From Bacteroidota bacterium (lineage in GTDB: Bacteria; Bacteroidota; Bacteroidia; JACCXN01), in the NCBI GenBank assembly GCA_013696965.1, contig JACCXN010000056.1, positions 15,457-79,456 of the forward strand: DNA of 64,000 nucleotides. The letters are read 5' to 3'. This document shows, piece by piece, positions 25,869-35,454 of this stretch (its first letter is position 1; each line of letters begins with the position of its first letter). Below the pieces are notes generated by a model, which saw only the letters and a list, made by a program, of their open reading frames with translations, had not been told where the DNA came from and searched no databases. The position numbers and the translations under genes were made by a program.

Positions 25869-28241
25869 CTAAAAACTAAAATTCCAAGTTAAAGAAGGAA
25901 GTATTGGGAAAAGAGAAACTTGTATTGCCTTTACCTCAAGGTTTCCTTTAGAGATATCTCCTGCATTATCAAAATAAATAAAATAGGGATTGTACCTGTT
26001 ATAAACATTAAAAACAGAAAAATTCCAACTCGAGCGGAACTTGCCTTCTCTTTTGGTGTTATAAGTAACAGAAACATCGGCTCTATGATAAGCAGGCATA
26101 CGGAAAGAGTTGCGTGCGCCATATTCGCTAATAAGAAAACCATCAATAGTATAGCGGGTTACAGGAAGGGTGATTGCATTGCCTGTACCATAAATAAAAA
26201 TGGCAGAAAAGGTCCATTTGGGATTTAAATCATAAATCAACACCACTGACATATCATGTCTTCGGTCAAATTTTGCAAAAAACTCTTTGCCAGCATTTAT
26301 TTCAGGGAAAATTCGGGTTGTGCGGGAAAGTGTATAACCAATCCAGCCATGTACCTTACCCTTTCTTTTTTTAATAAAAAATTCCGAACCGTAAGCTTGT
26401 CCATCACCAAATGTAAGTCCTTGATCAGGATTATCGAACATTCCGTTTTCCGGAAGATAGCCTTCTTTGTATTCTACCTGGTTTTTCATTTCCTTATAAT
26501 AGAGTTCAACAGAAGTTTCAAAAGTATTGTCAAAGAAGTTTCTGAAATAGCCAATGGCGTACTGGGTGCCTAGTTGAGGGCTTACAAGTGAAGTACTAGG
26601 AACCCATATATCCGTAGGAAGGGAAACAGCAGACAAAGATGCCATATGAATGTATTGGTAGTTCCTGGTATAAGAGGCCTTTATTGAAGAATTACGATTT
26701 AGAGCATATCTTAAAGAAAGTCGTGGTTCCGGTCCACCATGGTCAATTACTTTTTCTCCTGAATTATAGAAAATGGTATCAGTTGTTTCTCCACGATCAT
26801 CTTTCACAAATCTGTTAAAAGGCCCAACCTGGCGAAAAAAGGAATACCTTATTCCTGCATTCAAAGAAAGTTTATCGGTTATTGTAAATTCATCAGTAAT
26901 GTAAATTGCAGCCTCATGGGCATATAAACGTGTAATACTTCCAGTATCAAAAATAACATCACCCTGTTTTGCAGTGGCATTGCTCGGAGTAAAGGTGTGG
27001 TAGTTGTAATTTGCACCGAATTTAACATTGTGGCGGATACTTGGAAACCAATTGAAATCAACTTTCCCATTCCAACTCCTGATTCCTGAAAATAATCTAA
27101 ATTCAAAATCTGACTGCATGGCTTCAAATGCAAACTGATAATCGCTAAAAATAGCAGTTGCGTTCATGAATAATTTATCATTGAACAAATGGTTCCAACG
27201 TGCCGAAGCAGTTGAATTTCCCCAGGGAATATCAACATTAAAGCCGGCTTTTTTGTTTCGGTATGAGAAAACATCCCTGCCAAAGTATCCGCTAAGAAAC
27301 AACCTGTCCTTATCGGAAATCCTGTAATTTACCTTCCCGTTTAAATCATAAAAATAATAGCCTGAACCTTTAAAGGGAGAAGTATCTTTAATAAACTGTT
27401 TTGCCAGCACATCAATATAGGTTCTTCTGCCGGAGATAATAAAAGAAGAGGTGTCTTTTATTAAAGGCCCTTGAATAGTAAGCCTGGAGGAAATAAGGCC
27501 AAGGCCTCCATCAACCTGAAGTTTTTTACTGTTTCCCTCCTTCATGGAAACGTCAATTACTGAGGCAAGTCTGCCACCATAATTTGCTGGCATTCCACCT
27601 TTAATGAGTTGAATGTTTTTAACAGCATCGGAATTGAATACTGAAAAAAATCCGAAAAGATGGGAAGCGTTGTAAACAACAGCTTCATCAAGCAGGATTA
27701 AATTTTGGTCAGGCCCTCCACCTCGAACGTAAAAGCCCGAATTGCCTTCCCCAGCTGATTGTATCCCGGGCAAAAGCTGCAATGCTTTCAGAATATCCAC
27801 CTCTCCCATGAATGCTGGAAGAGTTTTTATTTGTTCCACATCCATTTCTATTCGGCCCATTTCTGTGCTTTGAATATTTTTATCTTCTTTTTCACCAGTT
27901 ATAACTACCTCTTTCCCCAAAATGGATTTGGGATTAAGTGCAATATTTATTCTTTTGTTCTCATTAAGTAGTATGGCCTGGGAATAATCCTGAAAACCAA
28001 GAAAGGATGCAATAAGGGTGTGTTCTCCTTTATCAAGGGTAATTGAATAAAAGCCATATTGATTGGAAGTAGCACCTTTTAAAATCTCCTTTACATATAT
28101 ATTGGCTCCGGTAAGAAATTCACCAGTATTATCATCTTTGACATAACCACTGATTGTGAATTTGTTTTGAGCTAGGAGTGAGCTGGAAGCAAATAAAAAA
28201 CAAGTAAGTAAAAAATATCTACCACTCAATAATATTCTCAC
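25869..28241 (-). CDS. TonB-dependent receptor with carboxypeptidase-regulatory-like N-domain
   Basis: This 790-residue outer-membrane receptor has a signal peptide cleaved near LLA|QN. A carboxypeptidase-regulatory-like beta sandwich spans about 27-112 (FTISGYVKDDNTGEFLTGAN, SNQYGFYSITLDKGEH). A plug domain follows at about 120-230 (LLPGIQSAGEGNSGFYVRGG, NLILLDEAVVYNASHLFG), and then a 22-strand-type barrel to the C-terminal FSF. The first domain and the lack of a SusD partner place it in the broad carboxypeptidase-like TonB group. Substrate is not predictable. It stands alone, downstream of a palindromic double -7 box shared with the tRNA side. Confidence 0.9.
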   Translation of the reverse strand: MRILLSGRYFLLTCFLFASSSLLAQNKFTISGYVKDDNTGEFLTGANIYVKEILKGATSNQYGFYSITLDKGEHTLIASFLGFQDYSQAILLNENKRINIALNPKSILGKEVVITGEKEDKNIQSTEMGRIEMDVEQIKTLPAFMGEVDILKALQLLPGIQSAGEGNSGFYVRGGGPDQNLILLDEAVVYNASHLFGFFSVFNSDAVKNIQLIKGGMPANYGGRLASVIDVSMKEGNSKKLQVDGGLGLISSRLTIQGPLIKDTSSFIISGRRTYIDVLAKQFIKDTSPFKGSGYYFYDLNGKVNYRISDKDRLFLSGYFGRDVFSYRNKKAGFNVDIPWGNSTASARWNHLFNDKLFMNATAIFSDYQFAFEAMQSDFEFRLFSGIRSWNGKVDFNWFPSIRHNVKFGANYNYHTFTPSNATAKQGDVIFDTGSITRLYAHEAAIYITDEFTITDKLSLNAGIRYSFFRQVGPFNRFVKDDRGETTDTIFYNSGEKVIDHGGPEPRLSLRYALNRNSSIKASYTRNYQYIHMASLSAVSLPTDIWVPSTSLVSPQLGTQYAIGYFRNFFDNTFETSVELYYKEMKNQVEYKEGYLPENGMFDNPDQGLTFGDGQAYGSEFFIKKRKGKVHGWIGYTLSRTTRIFPEINAGKEFFAKFDRRHDMSVVLIYDLNPKWTFSAIFIYGTGNAITLPVTRYTIDGFLISEYGARNSFRMPAYHRADVSVTYNTKREGKFRSSWNFSVFNVYNRYNPYFIYFDNAGDISKGNLEVKAIQVSLFPILPSLTWNFSF

Positions 28242-28271
28242 AAATACAGTTTTATAAATGTTTTGTTTTAA

Positions 28272-28287
28272 TAACTTTGCAAAGTTA
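28272..28287. promoter_or_regulatory. palindromic pair of -7 boxes (divergent promoter)
   Basis: TAACTTTGCAAAGTTA is a perfect 16-bp palindrome. Each half is a TAnnTTTG box, one reading toward the TonB receptor (start 28241) and one toward tRNA-Pro (28351). It could serve both directions or be an operator site. Confidence 0.4.
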
Positions 28288-28350
28288 ATTTTTAAATATA
28301 ATTAATATTCTATTGCGTTAAAGTTTTTAAAATCTTTAAAATATCTATTT

Positions 28351-28424
28351 CGGGGTGTAGCGTAGCCCGGTATCGCGCCAGCCTGGGGGGCTGGAGGTCG
28401 TCAGTTCAAATCTGGCCATCCCGA
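28351..28424 (+). tRNA. tRNA-Pro (GGG anticodon)
   Basis: The cloverleaf folds by eye: acceptor CGGGGTG with CATCCCG (one G-T pair), and an anticodon stem CCAGC/GCTGG around loop CTGGGGG giving anticodon GGG. The T arm is GTCAG-TTCAAAT-CTGGC, and the discriminator is A. The CCA end is not encoded (CTA follows). Confidence 0.95.
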
Positions 28425-28430
28425 CTAAAA

Positions 28431-28476
28431 AGAGGCCGTTCACAAAAGTAAAATTTTGAGACGGCCTCTTTTTTTA
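28431..28476 (+). terminator. terminator of the tRNA gene
   Basis: AGAGGCCGT at 28431-28439 pairs with ACGGCCTCT at 28461-28469, followed by seven T. It lies 6 bp after the tRNA. Confidence 0.9.
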
Positions 28477-28608
28477 TGGGTTATCGAGAAATTTTTATCC
28501 ATTTATATTTCTTCAGCCAGGCATTTAAACCTTTTTCTTTTTTTGTATCAAATAGTTTTTAAAACGAACAAAAATACTTGAATACTATGATTTTATTATA
28601 CCGAATTG

Positions 28609-28781
28609 CTAGTAATGCGAATCAAGGGTTGGATTTTTATAGTCCCGAAGGGACGAAATATTAATAGCCCCGACATTTCTGTCGGGGATTCATTCACCCT
28701 GATTACATCGGGGATTACCAATATTACACTCCTACGGAGTGTAATAAGAACAATAATTCAACTCTTGATGAGCATTAGTAC
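28609..28781. repeat. MITE/REP-like palindromic element, about 173 bp
   Basis: Imperfect terminal inverted repeats of about 25 bp (28609-28633 and 28757-28781; core TAATGC..ATCAAG.GTTG) enclose three small hairpins. These are TCCCGAAGGGA, CCCCGACA..TGTCGGGG and ACACTCC..GGAGTGT. The element carries no gene. The composition is much more GC-rich than its flanks, and TCCCGAAGGGACGAAATATT is a known style of dispersed repeat in Bacteroidota. Confidence 0.6.
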
Positions 28782-28940
28782 TTAATAATGCTAATTAATA
28801 ATTCTACTATTTTTAAAAATGAATAAGGAAATAGGAGTGTTTTTCTTGAATTGCATAGACAATCCAACTTTTTTCCATAAAGATTTTCTTTGTAATGAAA
28901 ATAAATTTTAATTTGGCACTATGGTATTTTTTAATAAATC

Positions 28941-31148
28941 ATGATGAGAAATTTGCTTCTCGTTTTCCTTGTATTCTTTTTTCTTACATTAACCAATAAT
29001 GCAGCTTTTGCTGATATTGATAGCCTTTTAACTGTTTTAAATGGATCAAAAGGGGAGAAAAAAGCAGAAGTTCAGCTTGAACTTTGTAAGCAATATAAAG
29101 GAAAGGATACAGAAAAAGCACTTGAATTTTGTACAATTGCTACCCGTTTTTATACAGAATCAGGAAATGAAAAAGCCCTTTCAGAATGCTACCATTGCAC
29201 AGGAAATGTTTATTATGTTAAGGGAGAATATCCTAAAGCTATCGTTTTTTTTAAAGATGCATTAAAAATAAGAAATTCCATAGGTGATGATGAGGGGGCA
29301 GCCAATTCCTTAAACAATCTTGGAGTAATGCATCGAAAAATCGGGCAATTGGAAATGGCTTTGGAATATTATATAAAAGCCCTTGAGTTAAAAGAAAAAA
29401 ATGGTGCCAATGAAGATATAATTGGAACCATAAATAACATTGGAAGTCTTTATTATACCCAGAAGAATTATGACAAGGCCCTGAAATATTTTGAAAGGGC
29501 TCAGTTTCTTTACCAGGGACAAAAGGATAAAAATGGCCTTGCTGCCACTTACAATAACTTATCACTTATTTATTTTGAGCAAAATGACAAAAGCAAGGCT
29601 TTTGAATACAATAAGCTATCCTATGATTTAAGAAAAGAAATGGGGGATGATCATGGAATGGGGGTTTCATTGAACAATTTCGGAAGAATATATGAATTGG
29701 ATAACAATTATGAAAAGGCCCTGGAAAATTATTTTGAATCGGAAAAAACATATAAAACCATTGGAGATTTAATAAACCAGGCGAATGTTTTAAATAATAT
29801 CGGGGGAATTTACATTAAACTCAAAAATTATAAAAAAGCAAAAGAATATATTTTCCGTAGTTTAACCCTGGCTCAAAATCTTGATAATATGCCCCAGGTA
29901 AAGGATAATTACCTAAGCCTTTCGGAAGTGAATTTTGCCTTGGGTAATTATAGGGATGCATACGATTACCTGAAAGAATACAATGTGCTTAAAGATTCTG
30001 TCTTAAATGAACAAAGCAAGGCCAGAGTAGAGGAGTTGGAAACGAAGTATGAGTCGGGACGCAAAGAAAAGGAGATTGCATTATTGACGAAAGAAAAAGA
30101 AATGGAACAGTTAAGCCGTTTCACTGAACAAAACAAGAATAAACTTATTTTAAATTCGCTCTCTGCAGGTTTTTTCCTGATTATTATCATTGCTGTGCTA
30201 TTATTTTTTATAAACAGACAAAAGCAAAAGGCAAACAAAGTTCTGGAAAAACAAAATGCGGAGATAAATCTTCAAAAAGTTGAAATACAGGGAAAGAATA
30301 ATGAACTTGGAATTAAAAACAAAGAAATTACGGATAGTATAATCTATGCTAAAAGAATACAGGAGGCTATTTTCCCTGCCGACAATTTTTTTAGTGACCT
30401 TTTGCCCGATTCTTTTGTTCTTTTTAGGCCAAAAGATATTGTAAGTGGTGATTTTTATTGGGCAAACAAGATTAATTCAAATGAGAATTCCGCACCGGGA
30501 ACTTTATTGTTTGCTGCTGTAGATTGTACTGGCCATGGTGTTCCAGGGGCATTCATGAGTTTGGTGGGTTATAACTTGTTAAATCAGGCAGTAAAGGAGC
30601 ATCAGCTCTGCAAACCCTCCGAAATTCTTGATTATCTTAATGTAAGTTTGAATGAAACCTTAAGGCAGACCTATGATGAAAGCATGGTTAAGGATGGGAT
30701 GGATATTTCTTTGTGCTCATTAAGTTACTCTAAAAACAAAAGTGAACAGGAGAATGAGTATACTATAAATTTAGAATTTGCCGGAGCTTATAACCCTGTA
30801 TGGATTTTAAGAAAAGATAAAAACAATGCAGTACCTGAATTGATTGAAATAAAACCAAATAAACATCCTGTTGGAGCTTTTCTTGGTGAGGAGTTAAAAT
30901 CATTTACAAACAATGAAATCCCATTAAAAAAAGGAGATAAAATTTATATTTTCACTGATGGTTATGCTGATCAATTTGGCGGGCCAAAAGGAAAAAAATT
31001 CAAATATAGCCAATTAAAATCCCTACTGATTTCCTTGTTTGATAAAACAATGGAGGAGCAAAAAAGCATCATGGAGAAAGTACTTGAAGCCTGGCAAGGA
31101 GACTTGGAGCAGGTTGATGATATTTGTATTGTTGGAGTTCATATTTGA
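28941..31148 (+). CDS. TPR sensor with SpoIIE-type PP2C serine phosphatase domain
   Basis: This 735-residue protein has a signal peptide or N-anchor (to about residue 25, AFA|DI). About seven tetratricopeptide repeats follow at 40-350 (ALSECYHCTGNVYYVKGEYP, SLNNLGVMHRKIGQLEMALE and onward), then a coiled coil, one membrane helix at about 400-424 and a second coiled coil. The SpoIIE/RsbU-like PP2C phosphatase covers about 490-735: DIVSGDFYW, DCTGHGVPGAFMSLVG and FTDGYADQFGG supply the metal-binding Asp residues. It would read a periplasmic signal and dephosphorylate a cytoplasmic protein, perhaps an anti-anti-sigma factor; no partner gene is adjacent. A fragment copy of its 3' end lies at 21437-21715. 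Confidence 0.9.
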   Translation: MMRNLLLVFLVFFFLTLTNNAAFADIDSLLTVLNGSKGEKKAEVQLELCKQYKGKDTEKALEFCTIATRFYTESGNEKALSECYHCTGNVYYVKGEYPKAIVFFKDALKIRNSIGDDEGAANSLNNLGVMHRKIGQLEMALEYYIKALELKEKNGANEDIIGTINNIGSLYYTQKNYDKALKYFERAQFLYQGQKDKNGLAATYNNLSLIYFEQNDKSKAFEYNKLSYDLRKEMGDDHGMGVSLNNFGRIYELDNNYEKALENYFESEKTYKTIGDLINQANVLNNIGGIYIKLKNYKKAKEYIFRSLTLAQNLDNMPQVKDNYLSLSEVNFALGNYRDAYDYLKEYNVLKDSVLNEQSKARVEELETKYESGRKEKEIALLTKEKEMEQLSRFTEQNKNKLILNSLSAGFFLIIIIAVLLFFINRQKQKANKVLEKQNAEINLQKVEIQGKNNELGIKNKEITDSIIYAKRIQEAIFPADNFFSDLLPDSFVLFRPKDIVSGDFYWANKINSNENSAPGTLLFAAVDCTGHGVPGAFMSLVGYNLLNQAVKEHQLCKPSEILDYLNVSLNETLRQTYDESMVKDGMDISLCSLSYSKNKSEQENEYTINLEFAGAYNPVWILRKDKNNAVPELIEIKPNKHPVGAFLGEELKSFTNNEIPLKKGDKIYIFTDGYADQFGGPKGKKFKYSQLKSLLISLFDKTMEEQKSIMEKVLEAWQGDLEQVDDICIVGVHI

Positions 31149-31180
31149 TGGGTGTAACAGGAATAAAAAGCCTGCATAAC

Positions 31181-32956
31181 TCAATCCCCAAAAATGTTGG
31201 TTTTTTTAACAAAATACCTTAAAACAAGAAAAGAAACCAAGGCTGTAGCAAACCAAATTAAAGCATCATACCATTCCCTGAAAATAATTTTTCCACTTAA
31301 AAACAGAATGGAATAGGTCATAAGTACTGCACTTAGCCAACAAATTACAAGGTTTCCTATTCTTCCGGGTTTAATATCCAGGGCAAAATGTTTGCTTATT
31401 GGATTCCAATATCCTTCTGGCTTTACTTTTTTGTAGAAATCAAAGAGTTTTTGTTCTTCAACAGGTTTGGTAAAAAAGGTAACAGCAAGCCATATTATGG
31501 TTGTTACTCCTGCAGTAAGAAAAAAACTATCTGGAAACTGCATATCAAAACCAAAACGAGTCACTGCATAAACGATAAATGGGGTAATGGTAGCGGCAAT
31601 TTCGCTCCATGCATTAATTCTCCACCAATACCATCTTAAAATAAGTACAAGGCCTAATCCTGCACCACATTCAATAATAAAACTCCAAACTCCGGAAATA
31701 GTCTGAATGAGCGAGGTAACATAAATAGCAATAAGCATTATAACCACAGTAGCAATTCTGCTGGCCTTTACGTAAGTTTTATTCGCTTTTTCAGGGTTTT
31801 CAAAACTATTTTCAGGTTTAATGAATCTTTTATAGAAATCATTTACAACATAACTTGCCCCCCAATTTAATTGAGTTGAGATAGTACTCATGTATGCCGC
31901 AAAAAAAGAAACAAGTAAAAGTCCTTTTAAACCGGGAGGCAGAAATTCTTTCATGGCCATAACATAGCCTAGTTTTTTATCTGCTTCACCCAATTCAGGA
32001 TAAAGTACTATTACGGATAATCCAACTAAAATCCAGGGCCAGGGACGAAGGCTATAATGTGCAATTTGGAAGAACAAAGTAGCATAGATTGAATGTTTTT
32101 CATTTTTAGCACTCATCATCCTTTGGGCAATGTATCCTCCTCCTCCTGGTTCTGCTCCTGGGTACCAGCTAGCCCACCAAATACTAAGGTAAGCCAGGAA
32201 TGCACCAATAGTAATGGTTAGGATTCCACCAGCTTCAATTAAAGTGGTATTGGTTGTAATTACGGGGAAAAAATCCAGTGTGTTTGGAGGAAGTTTATCT
32301 TTTAAGCCAGCAATTCCACCTATTTTTTCAGAAGAAACCACAATTACGGCAAGAACAATACTACCCGTCATAGCAATTACAAATTGAATTACGTCCGTAA
32401 CGGCTACCCCCCATAATCCTGAAATGGTGGAATAAGTTGCAGCAACAACCATTGCTCCTGCTACATACCAAAGGGCTTCAGTTTCTGATATCTCAAAAAA
32501 CACAACCAATATGGCGCGTAGTGCAACATTTACCCATCCAATAATTAAACAATTTATAAACAAACCAAGATAAAGAGATTTAAAACCTCTTAGAAAGGCA
32601 GCACTTTTGCCACTGTATCTTAATTCAATGAATTCTACCTCTGTAAGAATTTCTGCTCTTCTCCATAAACGGGCGAAGAAAAAGGTAGTTAACATCCCAC
32701 CAAAAAGCATATTCCACCACAACCAGTTTCCAGAAATCCCGCTTTGGCCCACAAGTTCGGTAACTGCTAAAGGGGTATCTGCGGCAAATGTAGTAGCCAC
32801 CATGGAAATACCGGCTATATACCAGGGTAAATTTCTTCCCCCCAAAAAGAAATCAGAAAGACTTCCGCTTGCTTTATCCTTGTATAATAAACCAATTATA
32901 AGTGAAAGAAAGAAAAACACCGCGATTAGCAGCCAGTCAATAAATTCTAAAGTCAT
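31181..32956 (-). CDS. sodium:solute symporter family (SSS) transporter
   Basis: This 591-residue inner-membrane protein has about 14 hydrophobic helices. The SSS start is typical: DFFLGGRNLPWYIAGISMVATTFAADTP, seen as FLGGRNLPWYIAGISMVATT. It also has AEILTEVEFIELRY, AATYSTISGLWGVAVTDVIQ and AAYMSTISTQLNWGASYVVNDFYKRF, the conserved region near the end of TM8 that helps form the sodium site. Substrate (sugar, amino acid, organic acid) cannot be told. It is convergent with the TPR-PP2C gene. A TATATTTG box on the minus strand at 32977-32984 lies about 20 bp upstream of its start. Confidence 0.9.
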   Translation of the reverse strand: MTLEFIDWLLIAVFFFLSLIIGLLYKDKASGSLSDFFLGGRNLPWYIAGISMVATTFAADTPLAVTELVGQSGISGNWLWWNMLFGGMLTTFFFARLWRRAEILTEVEFIELRYSGKSAAFLRGFKSLYLGLFINCLIIGWVNVALRAILVVFFEISETEALWYVAGAMVVAATYSTISGLWGVAVTDVIQFVIAMTGSIVLAVIVVSSEKIGGIAGLKDKLPPNTLDFFPVITTNTTLIEAGGILTITIGAFLAYLSIWWASWYPGAEPGGGGYIAQRMMSAKNEKHSIYATLFFQIAHYSLRPWPWILVGLSVIVLYPELGEADKKLGYVMAMKEFLPPGLKGLLLVSFFAAYMSTISTQLNWGASYVVNDFYKRFIKPENSFENPEKANKTYVKASRIATVVIMLIAIYVTSLIQTISGVWSFIIECGAGLGLVLILRWYWWRINAWSEIAATITPFIVYAVTRFGFDMQFPDSFFLTAGVTTIIWLAVTFFTKPVEEQKLFDFYKKVKPEGYWNPISKHFALDIKPGRIGNLVICWLSAVLMTYSILFLSGKIIFREWYDALIWFATALVSFLVLRYFVKKTNIFGD

Positions 32957-32976
32957 ATGAATTCCAGGATTAGGGA

Positions 32977-32984
32977 CAAATATA
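32977..32984 (-). promoter_or_regulatory. putative -7 box of the SSS transporter gene
   Basis: TATATTTG on the minus strand matches TAnnTTTG 20 bp upstream of the ATG, leaving a very short leader. Confidence 0.4.
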
Positions 32985-33086
32985 AAAAATAAGATTATTC
33001 ATTTTTTTAAATTTAACAGTTCAAGCAATTCTTATTTTTACTATATAATATTAAACAATTTGGTCTTCATTTTTCATTACATTGTT

Positions 33087-33094
33087 TAACTTTG
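33087..33094 (+). promoter_or_regulatory. putative -7 box upstream of the THUMP methyltransferase
   Basis: TAACTTTG matches TAnnTTTG. A TTTG at 33059-33062 lies upstream, but the 24-bp spacing is longer than usual. Confidence 0.35.
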
Positions 33095-33188
33095 TAGATT
33101 ATTGTAGGCTCATTTTTTATTTGGAAAAAATTTAATTTTCAATAAATAATTTACACAGAGGGGACAAAAAACATTATATTTAACTGAA

Positions 33189-34400
33189 ATGAACAAAATT
33201 AAAACAGAACAAGCAGGAGATTTTAAAATGATAGCCAAGACCATATATGGTTTGGAAGATATACTTGCTTCAGAATTACTAAAGCTGGGTGCAAAGGGAA
33301 TTGAAACGCATAACCGGGCGGTATTGTTCACGGGGGATATGGGTTTCATGTACAAGGCAAATTTAAGTCTTCGCACTGCTTTACGGATATTAAAACCTAT
33401 TTTTAGTTTTGAGGTACAGGATGAGCAATCGCTTTACAAGGAAATAAACAATTATGAATGGGAATCATTAATAAGCCCTGAGAATACTATTGCAGTGGAT
33501 TGTGTGTTAAATACACCACTTTTTAGCCACAGTATGTATATCTCCCAAAAAACAAAGGATGCTATTGTTGATCGTTTTAGGGATAAGTTTGAAAAAAGGC
33601 CATCTGTAGAGCTTAACAATCCTGATTTACGAATAAACATTCATATTTCCGGAACCACATGTTCTGTGGCTCTTGATAGTTCAGGATATTCCTTACATAA
33701 AAGGGGGTATCGTGAAACAACGGGTATTGCACCAATAAATGAAGTGCTGGCAGCAGGTTTAATTATGCTAACAGGATGGGAGAGGCATCTTCCTTTAATT
33801 GATCCAATGTGCGGCTCAGGGACTATTTTAATAGAGGCTGCACTAATGGCCAATAACATTCCTCCGGGTTACTTCAGGGAAAGTTTTGGGTTTCAGAAGT
33901 GGAAAGATTATGATGAAAAGCTTTTTGAAATGATTTTGGAATCATCCGTTAACAAGATCCGTAATGATGATTATGTAAAAATTCTTGGATGTGAAAAAGA
34001 TGCTGAGGTAGCGAAAATTGCTGTTGAAAACGTAAAGCATGCAAAAGTAAATGATGTGGTTAATATTACTAAAGGTGATTACGAAGAGTTTGAACCTCCT
34101 CAATCAAGAGGGGTTGTAATTATGAATCCTCCATACGGAGAAAGGATGGAGGACCAGGACATCAGCGCTTTGTATAAAAAAATAGGCGACACATTAAAGC
34201 AAAAATACCAGGGCTATGATGCCTGGATCATAAGTTCAAATCCTGAAGCCTTTAAAAGTGTTGGGTTAAGGCCTTCAAGAAAGATAACTGTTTTTAATGG
34301 TCCTTTGGAATGCCGTTTTATGAAATTTGAAATGTATGCAGGAACCAAAAAGTTGCATAAGGTTAGAGAACGTGAGGATAGGGAGAATGGGCAAAAATGA
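33189..34400 (+). CDS. THUMP-domain class I SAM-dependent rRNA methyltransferase (RlmL N-terminal/YpsC type)
   Basis: This 403-residue protein has a THUMP RNA-binding domain at about 15-165 and a methyltransferase domain at about 170-385. DPMCGSGTILIEAALMANNI is the SAM-binding motif I, and NPPYGERM is the catalytic NPPY motif of N2-guanine or N6-adenine methyltransferases. By family it should make m2G in 23S rRNA (as in RlmL at G2445), but the exact base is inferred. The second, RlmK-like domain of E. coli RlmL is absent, as in YpsC-type proteins. The ATG at 33189 is used; M14 (33228) would also be possible. Confidence 0.9.
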   Translation: MNKIKTEQAGDFKMIAKTIYGLEDILASELLKLGAKGIETHNRAVLFTGDMGFMYKANLSLRTALRILKPIFSFEVQDEQSLYKEINNYEWESLISPENTIAVDCVLNTPLFSHSMYISQKTKDAIVDRFRDKFEKRPSVELNNPDLRINIHISGTTCSVALDSSGYSLHKRGYRETTGIAPINEVLAAGLIMLTGWERHLPLIDPMCGSGTILIEAALMANNIPPGYFRESFGFQKWKDYDEKLFEMILESSVNKIRNDDYVKILGCEKDAEVAKIAVENVKHAKVNDVVNITKGDYEEFEPPQSRGVVIMNPPYGERMEDQDISALYKKIGDTLKQKYQGYDAWIISSNPEAFKSVGLRPSRKITVFNGPLECRFMKFEMYAGTKKLHKVREREDRENGQK

Positions 34401-34473
34401 TGATAAGGCTAAAAGTTTTTTTTAGTAAATCGTTTAGCTAAAGCCCAGTATTAACAATCAATATCAATTATTA

Positions 34474-35445
34474 ATGAAAAAAATAGCAGTTTTTACATCT
34501 GGAGGAGATTCACCCGGCATGAATGCAGCAATAAGGGCAGTAGTGCGTGCAGGGATTTATAATGGACTAGATGTTTATGGTATTGTGCGTGGATACGATG
34601 GAATGATTAATGGGGATATAATTAAAATGGAATCTCATTCAGTAGGTAATATTATCCAAAGAGGAGGAACTATATTAAAGTCAGCACGTAGCGCCCGTTT
34701 TTTTACTTATGAGGGTAGGAAGCAAGCTTTTGAAAAATTACAGGAATTTGGAATTGAAGCTTTGGTTGCAATAGGTGGTGATGGTACATTTAAAGGTGCC
34801 GAAGCCTTAAGTAAGGAATTTGGGGTGAAAGTAATTGGCTTACCTGGTACTATTGATAATGATTTGCGTGGAACGGATTTTACAATTGGTTATGATACTG
34901 CAATTAATACGGTAGTTGAAGCTGTAGATAAATTGCGGGATACAGCCGATTCGCACGACAGGTTGTTTGTGGTTGAGGTTATGGGCCGTGATGCAGGATT
35001 TATTGCCATGCGAAGTGGTATTGGAGCAGGGGCCGAAGCAGTGCTTGTTCCTGAAAATCCTACCTATATCGATCAATTGGTTAAAGTTCTTGACAGGGGC
35101 TGGAGACGACAGAAAATGAGCAGTATAATTATTGTTGCTGAAGGCGATGAATCAGGTGGTGCTTTTGAAGTTGCCAGGAAAATCAAGGAAAAACTCACGA
35201 ATTACGACATAAGAGTTACTATTCTTGGTCATGTACAAAGGGGGGGAAGTCCTAGCTGTATGGACAGGTTATTGGCCAGCAGATTAGGAGTGGCTGCAGT
35301 AGAAGGATTAATTGAAGGAAAAACAAATGTAATGGCAGGAGTGGTAGATAAAAATATTAAGTTTACTCCATTCTCTGAGGCTATAAAGCATCACACCGTT
35401 CTAAATGGAGATATGATGCGATTGGTGGAAATTCTTTCAATCTGA
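34474..35445 (+). CDS. pfkA: ATP-dependent 6-phosphofructokinase
   Basis: This 323-residue enzyme phosphorylates fructose-6-phosphate to the 1,6-bisphosphate. It has GGDSPGMNAAIRAVVRAG at the N-terminus, GGDGTFKGA (the Gly in GGDGT fits ATP rather than pyrophosphate use), PGTIDNDLRGTDFTIGYDTA with the catalytic Asp, VEVMGRDAGFIA, and LGHVQRGGSPS for substrate binding. It is complete and of usual bacterial length. The priA gene starts 9 bp after its stop, so the two are co-transcribed. Together with the PfkB-type kinase at 10763 the genome has two unrelated phosphofructokinases. Confidence 0.97.
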   Translation: MKKIAVFTSGGDSPGMNAAIRAVVRAGIYNGLDVYGIVRGYDGMINGDIIKMESHSVGNIIQRGGTILKSARSARFFTYEGRKQAFEKLQEFGIEALVAIGGDGTFKGAEALSKEFGVKVIGLPGTIDNDLRGTDFTIGYDTAINTVVEAVDKLRDTADSHDRLFVVEVMGRDAGFIAMRSGIGAGAEAVLVPENPTYIDQLVKVLDRGWRRQKMSSIIIVAEGDESGGAFEVARKIKEKLTNYDIRVTILGHVQRGGSPSCMDRLLASRLGVAAVEGLIEGKTNVMAGVVDKNIKFTPFSEAIKHHTVLNGDMMRLVEILSI

Positions 35446-35454
35446 TATTTCAGC

